10,680 nucleotides of DNA from Lachnospiraceae bacterium UBA1683 (GCA_002320245.1 DCKD01000031.1:1-10680), one strand, 5' to 3'; shown: positions 6,087 to 10,675, counted from the stretch's first letter. Notes: a model not told the origin generated them from the sequence alone. Program-made: numbers and translations.

Positions 6087-6242
6087 TCAGTATCTTCCTT
6101 TTAGAATGAGAGTAAAGTGTACACCCTGTTTTTCCTGTTGCTCAATCAGCGGTATGGCATGGTTGTAGGTTTCCAGCACCAGTTTCCCTGTATCCCTCAA
6201 AAGCTGTGTAATCTTTTTTAGGCTGACGGTCGGTATCAAAGC
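6087..6242 (-). pseudogene. C-terminal fragment of an unrecognised mobile-element protein
   Basis: Read leftward from 6242, the minus strand encodes 51 residues beginning ALIPTVSLKKITQLLRDT and containing KLVLETYNHAIPLIEQQEKQ, then a TGA at 6087-6089. The amphipathic composition is convincingly protein-like. An in-frame stop at 6249-6251 cuts it off upstream and no normal start codon is present. The neighbouring frame (6142-6336) stays open through the upstream part, so a frameshift or deletion has probably split one gene. I do not recognise the family. Position beside a conserved small element ORF suggests an integrative-element origin. Confidence 0.5.
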
Positions 6243-6298
6243 CCTTTCTTATTCTGGAAATGCGACAGAGCGTGCAGACACAAATAGGCGGAAGCAGC

Positions 6299-6451
6299 TT
6301 ATTCCTCTGCTTCCGCCACAATGTCCTCCAGAACATGAATCAGGTCATGGATATTTTCAAGCCTGACATTCCGCTCTAGAATTGTGTTTTTTAAGTCGAT
6401 GGACAATGTTTCAAACTTATCCCGGATAGACGGGGACACGTAAGATGCCAT
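6299..6451 (-). CDS. Small conserved protein of integrative elements (about 50 aa)
   Basis: The start at 6451 follows a GGAGGTGATA ribosome binding site at ideal distance and gives 50 residues opening MASYVSPSIRDKFETLSIDL and ending in an acidic tail. Longer in-frame extensions to 6583 lack such a site. The sequence is a soluble helical chain without membrane segment or cysteines. From memory, very similar small ORFs occur in clostridial Tn1549/Tn916-like conjugative elements, where no function has been assigned. The good ribosome binding site and intact frame suggest it can still be made, although the gene downstream is broken. Confidence 0.65.
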   Translation of the reverse strand: MASYVSPSIRDKFETLSIDLKNTILERNVRLENIHDLIHVLEDIVAEAEE

Positions 6452-6513
6452 ATTATCACCTCCGTGATAGTATGTGCGGAAAAAAGGGATTTCATGTATA
6501 CTAATGTACTGTA

Positions 6514-6624
6514 TCATTCGCATTTCGCCAAATAGCTTGCCTGGATGTCCATTCCCTGCGCTGTCGTCAATCGGCGATGCCACCGCATCGCCTCATTCCT
6601 TCGCCTTTCGGACTGAAAATTCAT
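6514..6624 (-). CDS. Possible 36-residue ORF, likely element fragment
   Basis: From ATG 6624 to TGA 6514 the minus strand encodes 36 residues with an Arg-rich start (SERRRNEAMRWHRRLT) and the tail AQGMDIQASYLAKCE. The composition looks coding rather than random, but no clear ribosome binding site precedes it and it stops 63 bases before the 50-residue gene. It may be the C-terminal piece of a larger deleted gene. Not recognised. Confidence 0.3.
   Translation of the reverse strand: MNFQSERRRNEAMRWHRRLTTAQGMDIQASYLAKCE
6573..6592 (-). other. Perfect 8-bp stem-loop within the element debris
   Basis: GGCGATGC (6573-6580) and GCATCGCC (6585-6592) enclose CACC. The hairpin lies inside the 36-residue ORF. 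It has no T-tract on either side, so it is not a normal terminator. It could be a nicking or regulatory structure of the original element. Confidence 0.35.
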
Positions 6625-6789
6625 TCTGCGCTAGTTAACTGAAAGTGAATGAGAAGGTGCACTAGGGATTTTTGACGAATCAGAATGTGGAGTATGAAAG
6701 AGAAATTCGAAAAAAACGCGGAAAGGAACATGAAGAGAAACGCGCGGGAAAAGGAATTCGCGAGAAAAGGAACTCGGGAAGAAAATGTC

Positions 6790-6819
6790 TTGACAGATTC
6801 TATTGTTTTGTAATAGAAT
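6790..6819 (+). promoter_or_regulatory. Sigma-A promoter of tRNA-Leu
   Basis: TTGACA (6790-6795) and TAGAAT (6814-6819) with an 18-bp spacer lie about 50 bases upstream of the tRNA. The tRNA therefore does not depend on the array promoter at 5256. Confidence 0.75.
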
Positions 6820-6870
6820 ACAAATGTTCCATTCTTGTCCTGAACAGAATGGTAAAAATAATAAACAGAC

Positions 6871-6951
6871 GCGGATGTGGCGGAATTGGCAGACGCGCTA
6901 GACTTAGGATCTAGTGTCCCCGACGTGCAGGTTCAAGTCCTGTCATCCGCA
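6871..6951 (+). tRNA. tRNA-Leu(TAG)
   Basis: Acceptor GCGGATG/CATCCGC pairs fully. The anticodon stem CTAGA/TCTAG encloses CTTAGGA, anticodon TAG, which reads CUN codons. The long variable arm is as expected for a class II tRNA. Discriminator A, no encoded CCA. A tyrosine integrase gene ends 90 bases beyond its 3' end, so this tRNA is the probable attachment site. Confidence 0.97.
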
Positions 6952-6958
6952 TTGAACC

Positions 6959-7002
6959 AAAAGCATCGGATACCGTAAACACGGCGGTTTCCGGTGCTTT
7001 TT
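6959..7002 (+). terminator. Rho-independent terminator of tRNA-Leu
   Basis: AAAAGCATCGGA (6959-6970) pairs with TCCGGTGCTTTT (6990-7001) with one wobble, and ACCG/CGGT extends the stem. A TTTTT run ends it. The A-rich 5' arm may also let it stop integrase transcripts from the other strand. Confidence 0.85.
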
Positions 7003-7019
7003 CGTTATTAAAATAAAAA

Positions 7020-7041
7020 ATGGGGCAGAAATGGGGCAAAC
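7020..7041. repeat. Paired 11-bp spaced direct repeats, likely integrase arm-type sites
   Basis: ATGGGGCA occurs at 7020-7027 and 7031-7038, exactly 11 bp apart (about one helical turn), right at the integrase stop codon. Tandem GGGGCA or GTGGTAAA-type repeats next to integrase genes are typical arm-binding sites of attachment regions in Firmicute elements. Confidence 0.55.
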
Positions 7042-8150
7042 TAAATAATTTTTATATCTGCAATCTGTTCATTGTCTTTTTGTTTCAGCTTTTCCGTAAC
7101 GTGGAGATAGATTTCTTTCGTTATCTGACTGTTTTCATGACCTAGTCTTCTGGAAATTGTGTCAATACTGACTCCGTTTTCCAAAAGCAGTGATGCATGT
7201 GTGTGGCGGAGTGCGTGGACGGTGAGAGATCTACCAACAATCTTTTCACAATTTTCCCGAAAATATTTATTATAAGCATAATAATGGATATGTCCTCCGG
7301 AAGTGTCCTGCAAGAACAATTGGGATTTACCATATCCGTACATGATTATCTGTCTGAGCATGTGTAGGTTAATTTTCTTACATACCTCCTTCAATTCTTC
7401 CTGAATGTACACATCACGGATTGAGCAGGCTGTCTTCGGTGTTGTTACAACATTGTTAATACTGTCATAGTTTTTAGTGACATGAATCACATCGTGTTTT
7501 AAATCAACATCATTCTTATTTAATGCCGCCATTTCTCCAAACCGAAGTCCGGACAAAGCAAGAAATTGAGTAACTAGCATCCACGTTTCGTTCCCCATTC
7601 CGGATAAAAGCAATTTAAGCTCTCCTGATTCGAGAAACTTATCCTGTATTTTTGTCTTATGTGGCACATCTTTGAATGGTTCAATTTTATCCAAAAAAGA
7701 TATGTCAGATAGCAAGTCGTTGTGGTATCCCCAACGAATCAACGCCTTGAATCTTGTCAAATACTCATTTAATGTGCCTGGTTCCTTTCCGGTAGACAAG
7801 AGCGAGCTCCTGATATAGTTTGCACTGAGTCGATTCACAAGCGTTTCTTCTCCCAATATTTCCATAAGTGTCTTGCAAGAGTGATAGTTTCTCGTATAAG
7901 TGGATTTCTTTACTGTCAGCTTTTGGTCTTCATGGTATTCCTTCACCAGTGTTTTTAAAGTGATAGGTTTTTCGGCACTTTTGGCAAGCGCGGCGTCTAT
8001 CTTTGCATCAAGCGTCTTCTGAGCAGTTTTCCGGCTCTGGGTGGTATTTTTCTCCAATACGACAGAAACGCGCTTTGTTTTGCCGGTCATAAAATCCTCG
8101 TAGCGTTCTACAAATTTGAATTTACCGCTTTTGGTTTCTTCAACCCACAT
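7041..8150 (-). CDS. int: Tyrosine recombinase, phage/ICE-type integrase
   Basis: The 369-residue enzyme would catalyse site-specific integration and excision through a covalent tyrosine-DNA intermediate. It begins with an AP2-like arm-binding domain (MWVEETKSGKFKFVERYED, about 1-50). A SAM-like core-binding domain follows (about 60-160), then the catalytic domain with the full set R203 (SGLRFGEM), K239 (TPKT), H312 and R315 (VHALRHTHAS), H338 (LGHEN) and Y348 (EIYLHV). Nothing is missing, so it should be active. The start at 8150 is favoured because family members open with MW(I/V)EE and GGAAG lies 6 bases before; an ATG at 8156 is the alternative. The N-terminus differs from Tn916 Int and is closer to temperate-phage integrases. 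It points toward tRNA-Leu. Confidence 0.93.
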   Translation of the reverse strand: MWVEETKSGKFKFVERYEDFMTGKTKRVSVVLEKNTTQSRKTAQKTLDAKIDAALAKSAEKPITLKTLVKEYHEDQKLTVKKSTYTRNYHSCKTLMEILGEETLVNRLSANYIRSSLLSTGKEPGTLNEYLTRFKALIRWGYHNDLLSDISFLDKIEPFKDVPHKTKIQDKFLESGELKLLLSGMGNETWMLVTQFLALSGLRFGEMAALNKNDVDLKHDVIHVTKNYDSINNVVTTPKTACSIRDVYIQEELKEVCKKINLHMLRQIIMYGYGKSQLFLQDTSGGHIHYYAYNKYFRENCEKIVGRSLTVHALRHTHASLLLENGVSIDTISRRLGHENSQITKEIYLHVTEKLKQKDNEQIADIKII

Positions 8151-8187
8151 AATCATCTTCCTTTCCTGAAAAAGTGTATAAAAATAA

Positions 8188-8208
8188 CATTCGGTTCTTG
8201 CCCGAATG
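8188..8208. other. Stem-loop in the integrase leader
   Basis: CATTCGG (8188-8194) and CCGAATG (8202-8208) form a perfect 7-bp stem with a 7-base loop, 38 bases upstream of the integrase start. The loop contains the -35 of the opposite-strand promoter, so it may serve either strand. Confidence 0.4.
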
Positions 8209-8226
8209 CCCCGAAGATGGTACAAT
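8198..8226 (+). promoter_or_regulatory. Possible promoter for an RNA antisense to the integrase leader
   Basis: TTGCCC (8198-8203) and TACAAT (8221-8226) are 17 bp apart on the + strand. A strong + strand terminator follows 43 bases later and no + strand gene lies between. Confidence 0.4.
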
Positions 8227-8232
8227 ATTTTT

Positions 8233-8308
8233 TGTAGTAAGTTTGTTCTCCTCGGAGTACATCTTAAGCCGTTCGGTATTACCAGTACCGGGCGGTTTTT
8301 CTTTTTTG
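8233..8308 (+). ncRNA. Candidate small antisense RNA opposite the integrase leader
   Basis: A transcript from the promoter at 8198-8226 would run about 75 bases to the terminator at 8269-8308. It contains a short hairpin (CTCC/GGAG at about 8248-8257) and has no credible ORF. Its whole length would be complementary to an integrase mRNA made from the promoter at 8429-8457. Existence is inferred only from the paired signals. Confidence 0.35.
8269..8308 (+). terminator. Strong + strand rho-independent terminator
   Basis: A 10-bp stem (8269-8278 with 8286-8295, two wobbles) with a 7-base loop is followed by TTTTTCTTTTTT. The minus-strand copy lacks a T-tract, so it works only for a rightward transcript. 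Confidence 0.8.
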
Positions 8309-8318
8309 TTTATGTAAC

Positions 8319-8348
8319 GTAAAAGACCCCGTATTGCTACGAGGTCTT
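8319..8348 (-). terminator. Minus-strand terminator or attenuator in the integrase leader
   Basis: AAGACC (8323-8328) pairs with GGTCTT (8343-8348) and CGTA with TACG after one C-A mismatch, closing a TTGC loop. On the minus strand the 3' arm runs into TTTTA. It lies between the promoter at 8429-8457 and the integrase start, so it could end a short RNA or attenuate int. Confidence 0.6.
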
Positions 8349-8423
8349 ATAATGAATACGACCCGTCAGATGACTGAGGGCATTGTCTTCTATAATGCCG
8401 ATTAACGACTTTGTTTTTTTGCG
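8319..8423 (-). ncRNA. Candidate structured leader RNA of the integrase gene
   Basis: Transcription from the promoter at 8429-8457 would start near 8422 and could stop at the hairpin at 8323-8348, making an RNA of about 100 bases. Its 5' GAATACG can pair with CGTATTC near 8354-8360. It also carries an internal GGCATT/AATGCC hairpin (8379-8384, 8394-8399) before the terminator. An apparent 27-codon ORF starts upstream of the expected transcript start and is probably not translated. No known RNA family was recognised. Confidence 0.35.
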
Positions 8424-8435
8424 TATTCATTATAA
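8347..8435. repeat. 14-bp perfect inverted repeat bracketing the leader RNA
   Basis: TTATAATGAATACG (8347-8360) and CGTATTCATTATAA (8422-8435) are exact inverted copies 61 bp apart. A few more matching bases (AGGT/ACCT) lie outside each arm after a short mismatch. The right arm contains the -10 box of the minus-strand promoter. The form suits either a cruciform regulatory site or the ends of a very small mobile unit. Confidence 0.75.
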
Positions 8436-8457
8436 CCTCATTATATGCAAAAGTCAA
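8429..8457 (-). promoter_or_regulatory. Sigma-A promoter reading toward the integrase
   Basis: On the minus strand TTGACT (8457-8452) and TATAAT (8434-8429) are 17 bp apart, 11 of 12 consensus positions. It is the strongest promoter upstream of int and would give a leader of about 270 bases. Confidence 0.7.
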
Positions 8458-8531
8458 CGAAAGTATGTTCGTTTTTGCACACTTTTTATTAGAACTTGCT
8501 ACTTTTGACCAGAATTTGATGATTTCAGCAT

Positions 8532-8576
8532 CTATCTGGCGTATTTCTCCCATACGGGGACTTGAATATCGTTCAT
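8532..8576 (-). pseudogene. xis: Truncated Tn916-type excisionase (xis) stub
   Basis: A good ribosome binding site (GGGGGC) precedes ATG 8576, and the reading frame gives MNDIQVPVWEKYAR then TAG. From memory, VP(V/I)WEKY followed by a LTIEEA-type segment is the conserved opening of excisionases of Tn916/Tn1549-family elements, which are about 65-70 residues long and bind DNA to direct excision. Homology stops after WEKYA, so at least 50 residues, including the DNA-binding part, are gone. CCAGA/TCTGG inverted bases flank the break region. The order xis then int is as in Tn916, but the integrase here is of another type. The stub is too short to be functional. Confidence 0.65.
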
Positions 8577-8637
8577 CAAATGCCCCCTTTTGCGTGTTTC
8601 GTATCATACTGGATGTAGGGAATAAGGTCAGTACGGT

Positions 8638-8781
8638 CTATCCTTTGCAAATGGCAGTCAGCTTGCTGGAAAGGGCGGTGCTGTATCTTGCCTTGTCCAG
8701 CATAGTTCCTACACGTTCCAGTCCACCCAATGCGTCGTGCTTTTCCAATAGCCCGATCAAGGGTGCAAAGCACCATACTAT
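8638..8781 (-). pseudogene. C-terminal fragment of an unrecognised element protein upstream of xis
   Basis: The minus frame encodes 47 residues, among them APLIGLLEKHDALGGLERV and MLDKARYSTALSSKL, ending with TAG at 8638-8640, 61 bases before the excisionase stub. The composition is clearly protein-like and helical. The frame has no start and meets a stop at 8782-8784, exactly where + strand sequence of the membrane-protein fragment takes over. The gene was therefore cut at a junction near 8765-8785. Position suggests a regulatory or accessory gene of the same element. Family unknown. Confidence 0.5.
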
Positions 8782-8783
8782 TC

Positions 8784-8948
8784 AACAGTTATCAAACCCT
8801 TGCCAATGGGGCAAAGTATGAACCGTTAATGGTCGCTGGCGATGAAGAATATAAAGAGCTAAACAGACTGGTGCAAACAATCATTGCAAGTATTGTTATT
8901 GCCACTGTTATTCTATCTATCGGCACTTATTTTATTTTGAAAGCGTAG
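8784..8948 (+). pseudogene. 3' end of a small membrane protein paired with the XRE regulator
   Basis: The frame from about 8784 encodes residues such as YQTLANGAKYEPLMVAGDEEYKE followed by one hydrophobic helix (about 8878-8940) and a TAG at 8946-8948. The frame is open back to ATG 8730, but that part overlaps the opposite-strand fragment and is read in an unnatural composition, so the N-terminus was probably lost at the junction. Small membrane proteins directly before short XRE regulators are a common Firmicute pair. The two genes are 6 bases apart, which suggests co-transcription and a role in the same response. Confidence 0.55.
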
Positions 8949-8954
8949 TAGTAT

Positions 8955-9149
8955 ATGAAAAATATCATAAAACAGTTAAGAAAAGAAGCTGGATTACGTC
9001 AAGAAGATATGGCAAAAGAATTAGGAGTAAGCCGACAAACAATTATTGCTATTGAGAACGACAAGTACAATCCTACACTTGAACTTGCAATGAAAATGGC
9101 AAAATTGCTAAATCTCCATGTTGATGAAATTTTCTTTTTAGATGAATGA
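8955..9149 (+). CDS. Small XRE-family DNA-binding regulator
   Basis: The 64-residue protein is a single helix-turn-helix domain: IKQLRKEAGLRQEDMAKEL (helices 1-2), GVSRQTIIAIENDKYNPTLE (recognition helix and turn), then LAMKMAKLLNLHVDEIFF. This is the usual architecture and length of the YozG/Cro-like regulators that partner with small membrane proteins. It lies 6 bases after the truncated membrane-protein gene, with only a weak ribosome binding site, so translation may be coupled to that gene. The domain is intact. Targets are unknown; autoregulation of the pair is a reasonable guess. It could belong to the mobile element or to the host. Confidence 0.88.
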   Translation: MKNIIKQLRKEAGLRQEDMAKELGVSRQTIIAIENDKYNPTLELAMKMAKLLNLHVDEIFFLDE

Positions 9150-9332
9150 AAATAGCAGAGCCAGAGGTGCAGGCAAATTGGGGGATTGTGTATGAAGTGT
9201 TGTAAACAATTTATCAAAAACGCAAGACAAATTTAATATCGAACTATGTACTTCTACAACTGAATATTTCAATATCTTAGCTCATGCAAACTACATATTT
9301 TGTGTGAGCTTCTTAGTACCATAAAAGTGTAG
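9146..9332 (+). other. Decayed coding-like stretch after the XRE gene
   Basis: A 19-codon ORF (9146-9205) beginning MKIAEPEVQANWGIVYE overlaps the XRE stop by ATGA. A second open stretch in another frame (about 9197-9322) includes LSKTQDKFNIELCTSTTEYF. Together they may be pieces of one gene broken by frameshifts. Neither piece is recognised, and no promoter or RNA was seen. Confidence 0.3.
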
Positions 9333-9526
9333 TTGTTGAGTAAACAGCTTGAATATGGTACAACGGATAAATATTCTTGTGATTATATTTCTTTTAAAGT
9401 TATGAATTGCACAATTCAAGTATCAAATGAAGAACTTGCTGTTGCAATAAGTTATCAGAGAAACAGCGTGATGTAATTCTATGCAGATTGATGAGGAATC
9501 AAAAGGTCAAATTCACACAGAAATGA
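9333..9526 (+). pseudogene. Frameshifted remnant of a Tn916 ORF7-like sigma factor
   Basis: From 9333 the frame reads 47 residues, including YGTTDKYSCDYISF and VSNEELAVAIS, then ends at TAA 9474. Shifting frame at about 9451 restores LSEKQRDVILCRL, ending at TGA 9524. The Tn916 ORF7 family of sigma-70-like regulators has, as I recall it, an (A)TTDNYSTD segment, then an LxxAL helix, then LPDKKREIVLL of sigma region 4, so both halves fit in order. One missing T in a TTT run at 9451-9453 would explain the shift. A stop (TAG 9330-9332) and loss of the N-terminus, plus divergence after VIL, show that the gene is dead. In Tn916-type elements this gene helps control conjugative transfer genes. Confidence 0.55.
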
Positions 9527-9552
9527 TGAAAGTAATCCTGAATGAAATTTGA
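9481..9552 (+). other. Short open frame over the sigma remnant, doubtful
   Basis: ATG 9481 to TGA 9552 gives 23 residues starting MQIDEESKGQIHTEMMKV. It overlaps the end of the sigma-factor remnant in another frame and has no ribosome binding site. It may be the tail of a neighbouring gene joined by deletion. Not recognised. Confidence 0.2.
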
Positions 9553-9590
9553 AATCAGAGTGAAGTAATCATATTACATGAATGAAAAAC

Positions 9591-9622
9591 GGGAGATACA
9601 CAGATGTTTTGTGCTATCTCCC
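9591..9622 (-). terminator. Hairpin with T-tract on the minus strand
   Basis: GGGAGATA (9591-9598) pairs with TATCTCCC (9615-9622) and CACA with TGTG inside, with one bulged C. On the minus strand the stem is followed by GTTTTT; on the plus strand the tail is only ATATTGATTT. It probably marks a boundary of the element debris. Confidence 0.55.
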
Positions 9623-9659
9623 ATATTGATTTCAGTGTCATATCAAGGCTTATTCAATT

Positions 9660-9678
9660 GTGGTAAATTCGTGGTAAA
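9660..9678. repeat. Second pair of 11-bp spaced direct repeats, possible orphan integrase sites
   Basis: GTGGTAAA occurs at 9660-9667 and 9671-9678, again with 11-bp periodicity, as at 7020-7038 but with a different core. No integrase gene is adjacent. It may be the arm site of a lost element or the far end of one. Confidence 0.4.
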
Positions 9679-9688
9679 ATGAGTGTAT

Positions 9689-9720
9689 TACTATACTTCA
9701 AAATGCTTGAAAGTGTAGTA
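9689..9720. other. Stem-loop just beyond the direct repeats
   Basis: TACTATACTTCAA (9689-9701) pairs with 9707-9720 over about 13 bp with one bulge and one wobble, around a 5-base loop. It overlaps the start of the following ORF and could be an attachment-site or regulatory structure. Confidence 0.4.
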
Positions 9721-9723
9721 TTT

Positions 9724-10158
9724 ATGCGGATAATCGAAAATTATATCCGGAACTATGGAAGGGAAAAAGTAATCAACTTGGTAAATTACCGTAGAGAACT
9801 GGAGATGGCGAGCGCTGTGTCAACCGGAACAGATGGGGTAATTGAAGAGTCGCAGCGGAAACGGTATACAGAGAAGCAAAGGGAGGTCCAACGGTATGCG
9901 GAGGCTGGTGTTAGAATGCTCTGCATGGAACCCTATCAGGGACATCCACAGTACGGAAGATCCTTGCCATCCGGGAACAGATTGGGAATATATAATCTTG
10001 CCAAAAAGAAAAGCCAGTTGTTAGGAGCAGTCTTTTTCATGTCAACTGACAATTCATTTACTTCATCAAGCCTTATCAATTCCCTAGACAAAACGTTCAT
10101 AATTGATTACACTGTTTATAGTGAATATGAACAGTATGTTGTTCGGGGGGGGTGCTAA
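9724..10158 (+). CDS. Unrecognised ORF, possibly chimeric or decayed
   Basis: From ATG 9724 the frame encodes 144 residues; it is open back to ATG 9679, but that part is a hairpin. No Shine-Dalgarno precedes either start. Residues 1-75 (for instance YIRNYGREKVINLVNYRREL and ESQRKRYTEKQREVQ) are charged and helical and look like real protein. The last 35-40 residues are Ser/Phe/Tyr-rich and run straight over the operator and promoter of the next gene, which suggests the reading frame is only fortuitously open there. I do not recognise any domain. It could be the N-terminal half of a truncated gene joined to intergenic DNA. Confidence 0.3.
   Translation: MRIIENYIRNYGREKVINLVNYRRELEMASAVSTGTDGVIEESQRKRYTEKQREVQRYAEAGVRMLCMEPYQGHPQYGRSLPSGNRLGIYNLAKKKSQLLGAVFFMSTDNSFTSSSLINSLDKTFIIDYTVYSEYEQYVVRGGC
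10103..10140 (+). promoter_or_regulatory. Promoter region of the GntR gene
   Basis: Two readings are possible: TTGATT (10103-10108) with TATGAA (10126-10131) at 17 bp, or ACTGTT (10111-10116) with TATGTT (10135-10140) at 18 bp. Both are overlapped by the palindromic operator, so binding there should block transcription. Confidence 0.45.
10111..10135. promoter_or_regulatory. 25-bp palindromic operator of the GntR regulator
   Basis: The outer half-sites are ACTGTT and AACAGT. Across the 25 bases, 10 of 12 symmetric positions match around the central G at 10123. It lies 25-49 bases before the GTG start and over the promoter. YtrA-type GntR proteins characteristically repress their own operon from such a site. 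Confidence 0.7.
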
Positions 10159-10159
10159 A

Positions 10160-10543
10160 GTGAAAATCATTATACAAAATTCATCAGATATTCCGATTTA
10201 TCAACAAATATATGAACAGATAAAAGAAGAAATACTTTCTGGCAAGATAACACAAGGCGAAGTATTGCCCTCTATCAGACAGTTGTCAAGAGAATTAAAG
10301 GTAAGTGTAATTACGACTACGAGAGCTTATACCGACTTAGAAAATGAAGGTTATATTATGATTGTTCAAGGTAAGGGCTGTTTTGTAAAAGAGTTAAACC
10401 CTGATATTTTAGAAAATAAAATAATGTCTGATATAGAAACACATTTCATTGAGATATGGAAATGTGCAAAGATTTTGAAAAAAACTGATGAAGAAATATT
10501 AGATATTATCAAGATTTTAATGGAGGATTTAAATAATGAATGA
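10160..10543 (+). CDS. GntR-family transcriptional regulator, YtrA subfamily
   Basis: The 127-residue protein starts at GTG 10160, about 6 bases after a G-rich ribosome binding site (GGGGGGGTG). Residues 8-75 are the winged helix typical of GntR: IPIYQQIYEQIKEEILSGKI, then LPSIRQLSRELKVSVITTTRAY (36-57), DLENEGYI, and the wing GKGCFV. The remaining 50 residues form the short helical dimerisation tail of the YtrA subfamily rather than an effector domain. These regulators sit first in operons with ABC transporters. Here the next start codon overlaps the stop region (ATG 10536), as expected for a coupled operon, but that gene is cut by an insertion element. An in-frame ATG at 10103 lies in the operator and is not the start. 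Confidence 0.92.
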   Translation: MKIIIQNSSDIPIYQQIYEQIKEEILSGKITQGEVLPSIRQLSRELKVSVITTTRAYTDLENEGYIMIVQGKGCFVKELNPDILENKIMSDIETHFIEIWKCAKILKKTDEEILDIIKILMEDLNNE

Positions 10544-10583
10544 AAATCCTAATCCCCCAGCTATGCTGGGGAGAATAGTGTAA
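10536..10583 (+). pseudogene. 5' stub of the next operon gene (expected ABC transporter ATPase), disrupted
   Basis: GGAGG (10522-10526) sits 9 bases before ATG 10536, which overlaps the GntR stop region. Only about five native codons (MNENP) remain before the frame enters the hairpin end of the inserted element and stops at TAA 10581-10583. In YtrA-type operons the second gene is usually the ATP-binding subunit of an ABC exporter, so that is the inferred identity; the stub itself is too short to show it. Confidence 0.5.
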
Positions 10584-10611
10584 GTGGAGACGGTGAGTAT
10601 ATAATAACAAA

Positions 10612-10668
10612 GCCTCCTGTGGTAAAATGGGAATGGTGTCGCAAGCCAAACTCAAAACCAAAGGAGGC
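10612..10668 (+). promoter_or_regulatory. Hairpin hiding the tnpA ribosome binding site
   Basis: GCCTCCTGTGGT (10612-10623) pairs with ACCAAAGGAGGC (10657-10668) at 11 of 12 positions. The 3' arm contains the GGAGG Shine-Dalgarno (10663-10667) of the transposase, so the folded mRNA would be poorly translated. Ribosome-binding-site sequestration is an established control of IS200 tnpA in Salmonella. Confidence 0.65.
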
Positions 10669-10675
10669 GGTCCAA

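Noticed and set aside
6672..6914. 80-residue + strand ORF before and into tRNA-Leu
   Set aside because: It overlaps the tRNA promoter and the tRNA itself. The Arg/Lys/Glu-rich chain comes from purine-rich DNA and its tail is translated tRNA sequence.
8347..8427. 27-codon minus-strand ORF (MNTQKN...) upstream of int
   Set aside because: Its ATG lies at or before the expected transcript start of the TTGACT/TATAAT promoter, so it is probably not in the mRNA. The region is better read as structured leader.
8411..8821. 136-residue + strand ORF over the xis stub region
   Set aside because: It is antisense to the excisionase stub and the 47-residue fragment, crosses the junction near 8780 and has no ribosome binding site.
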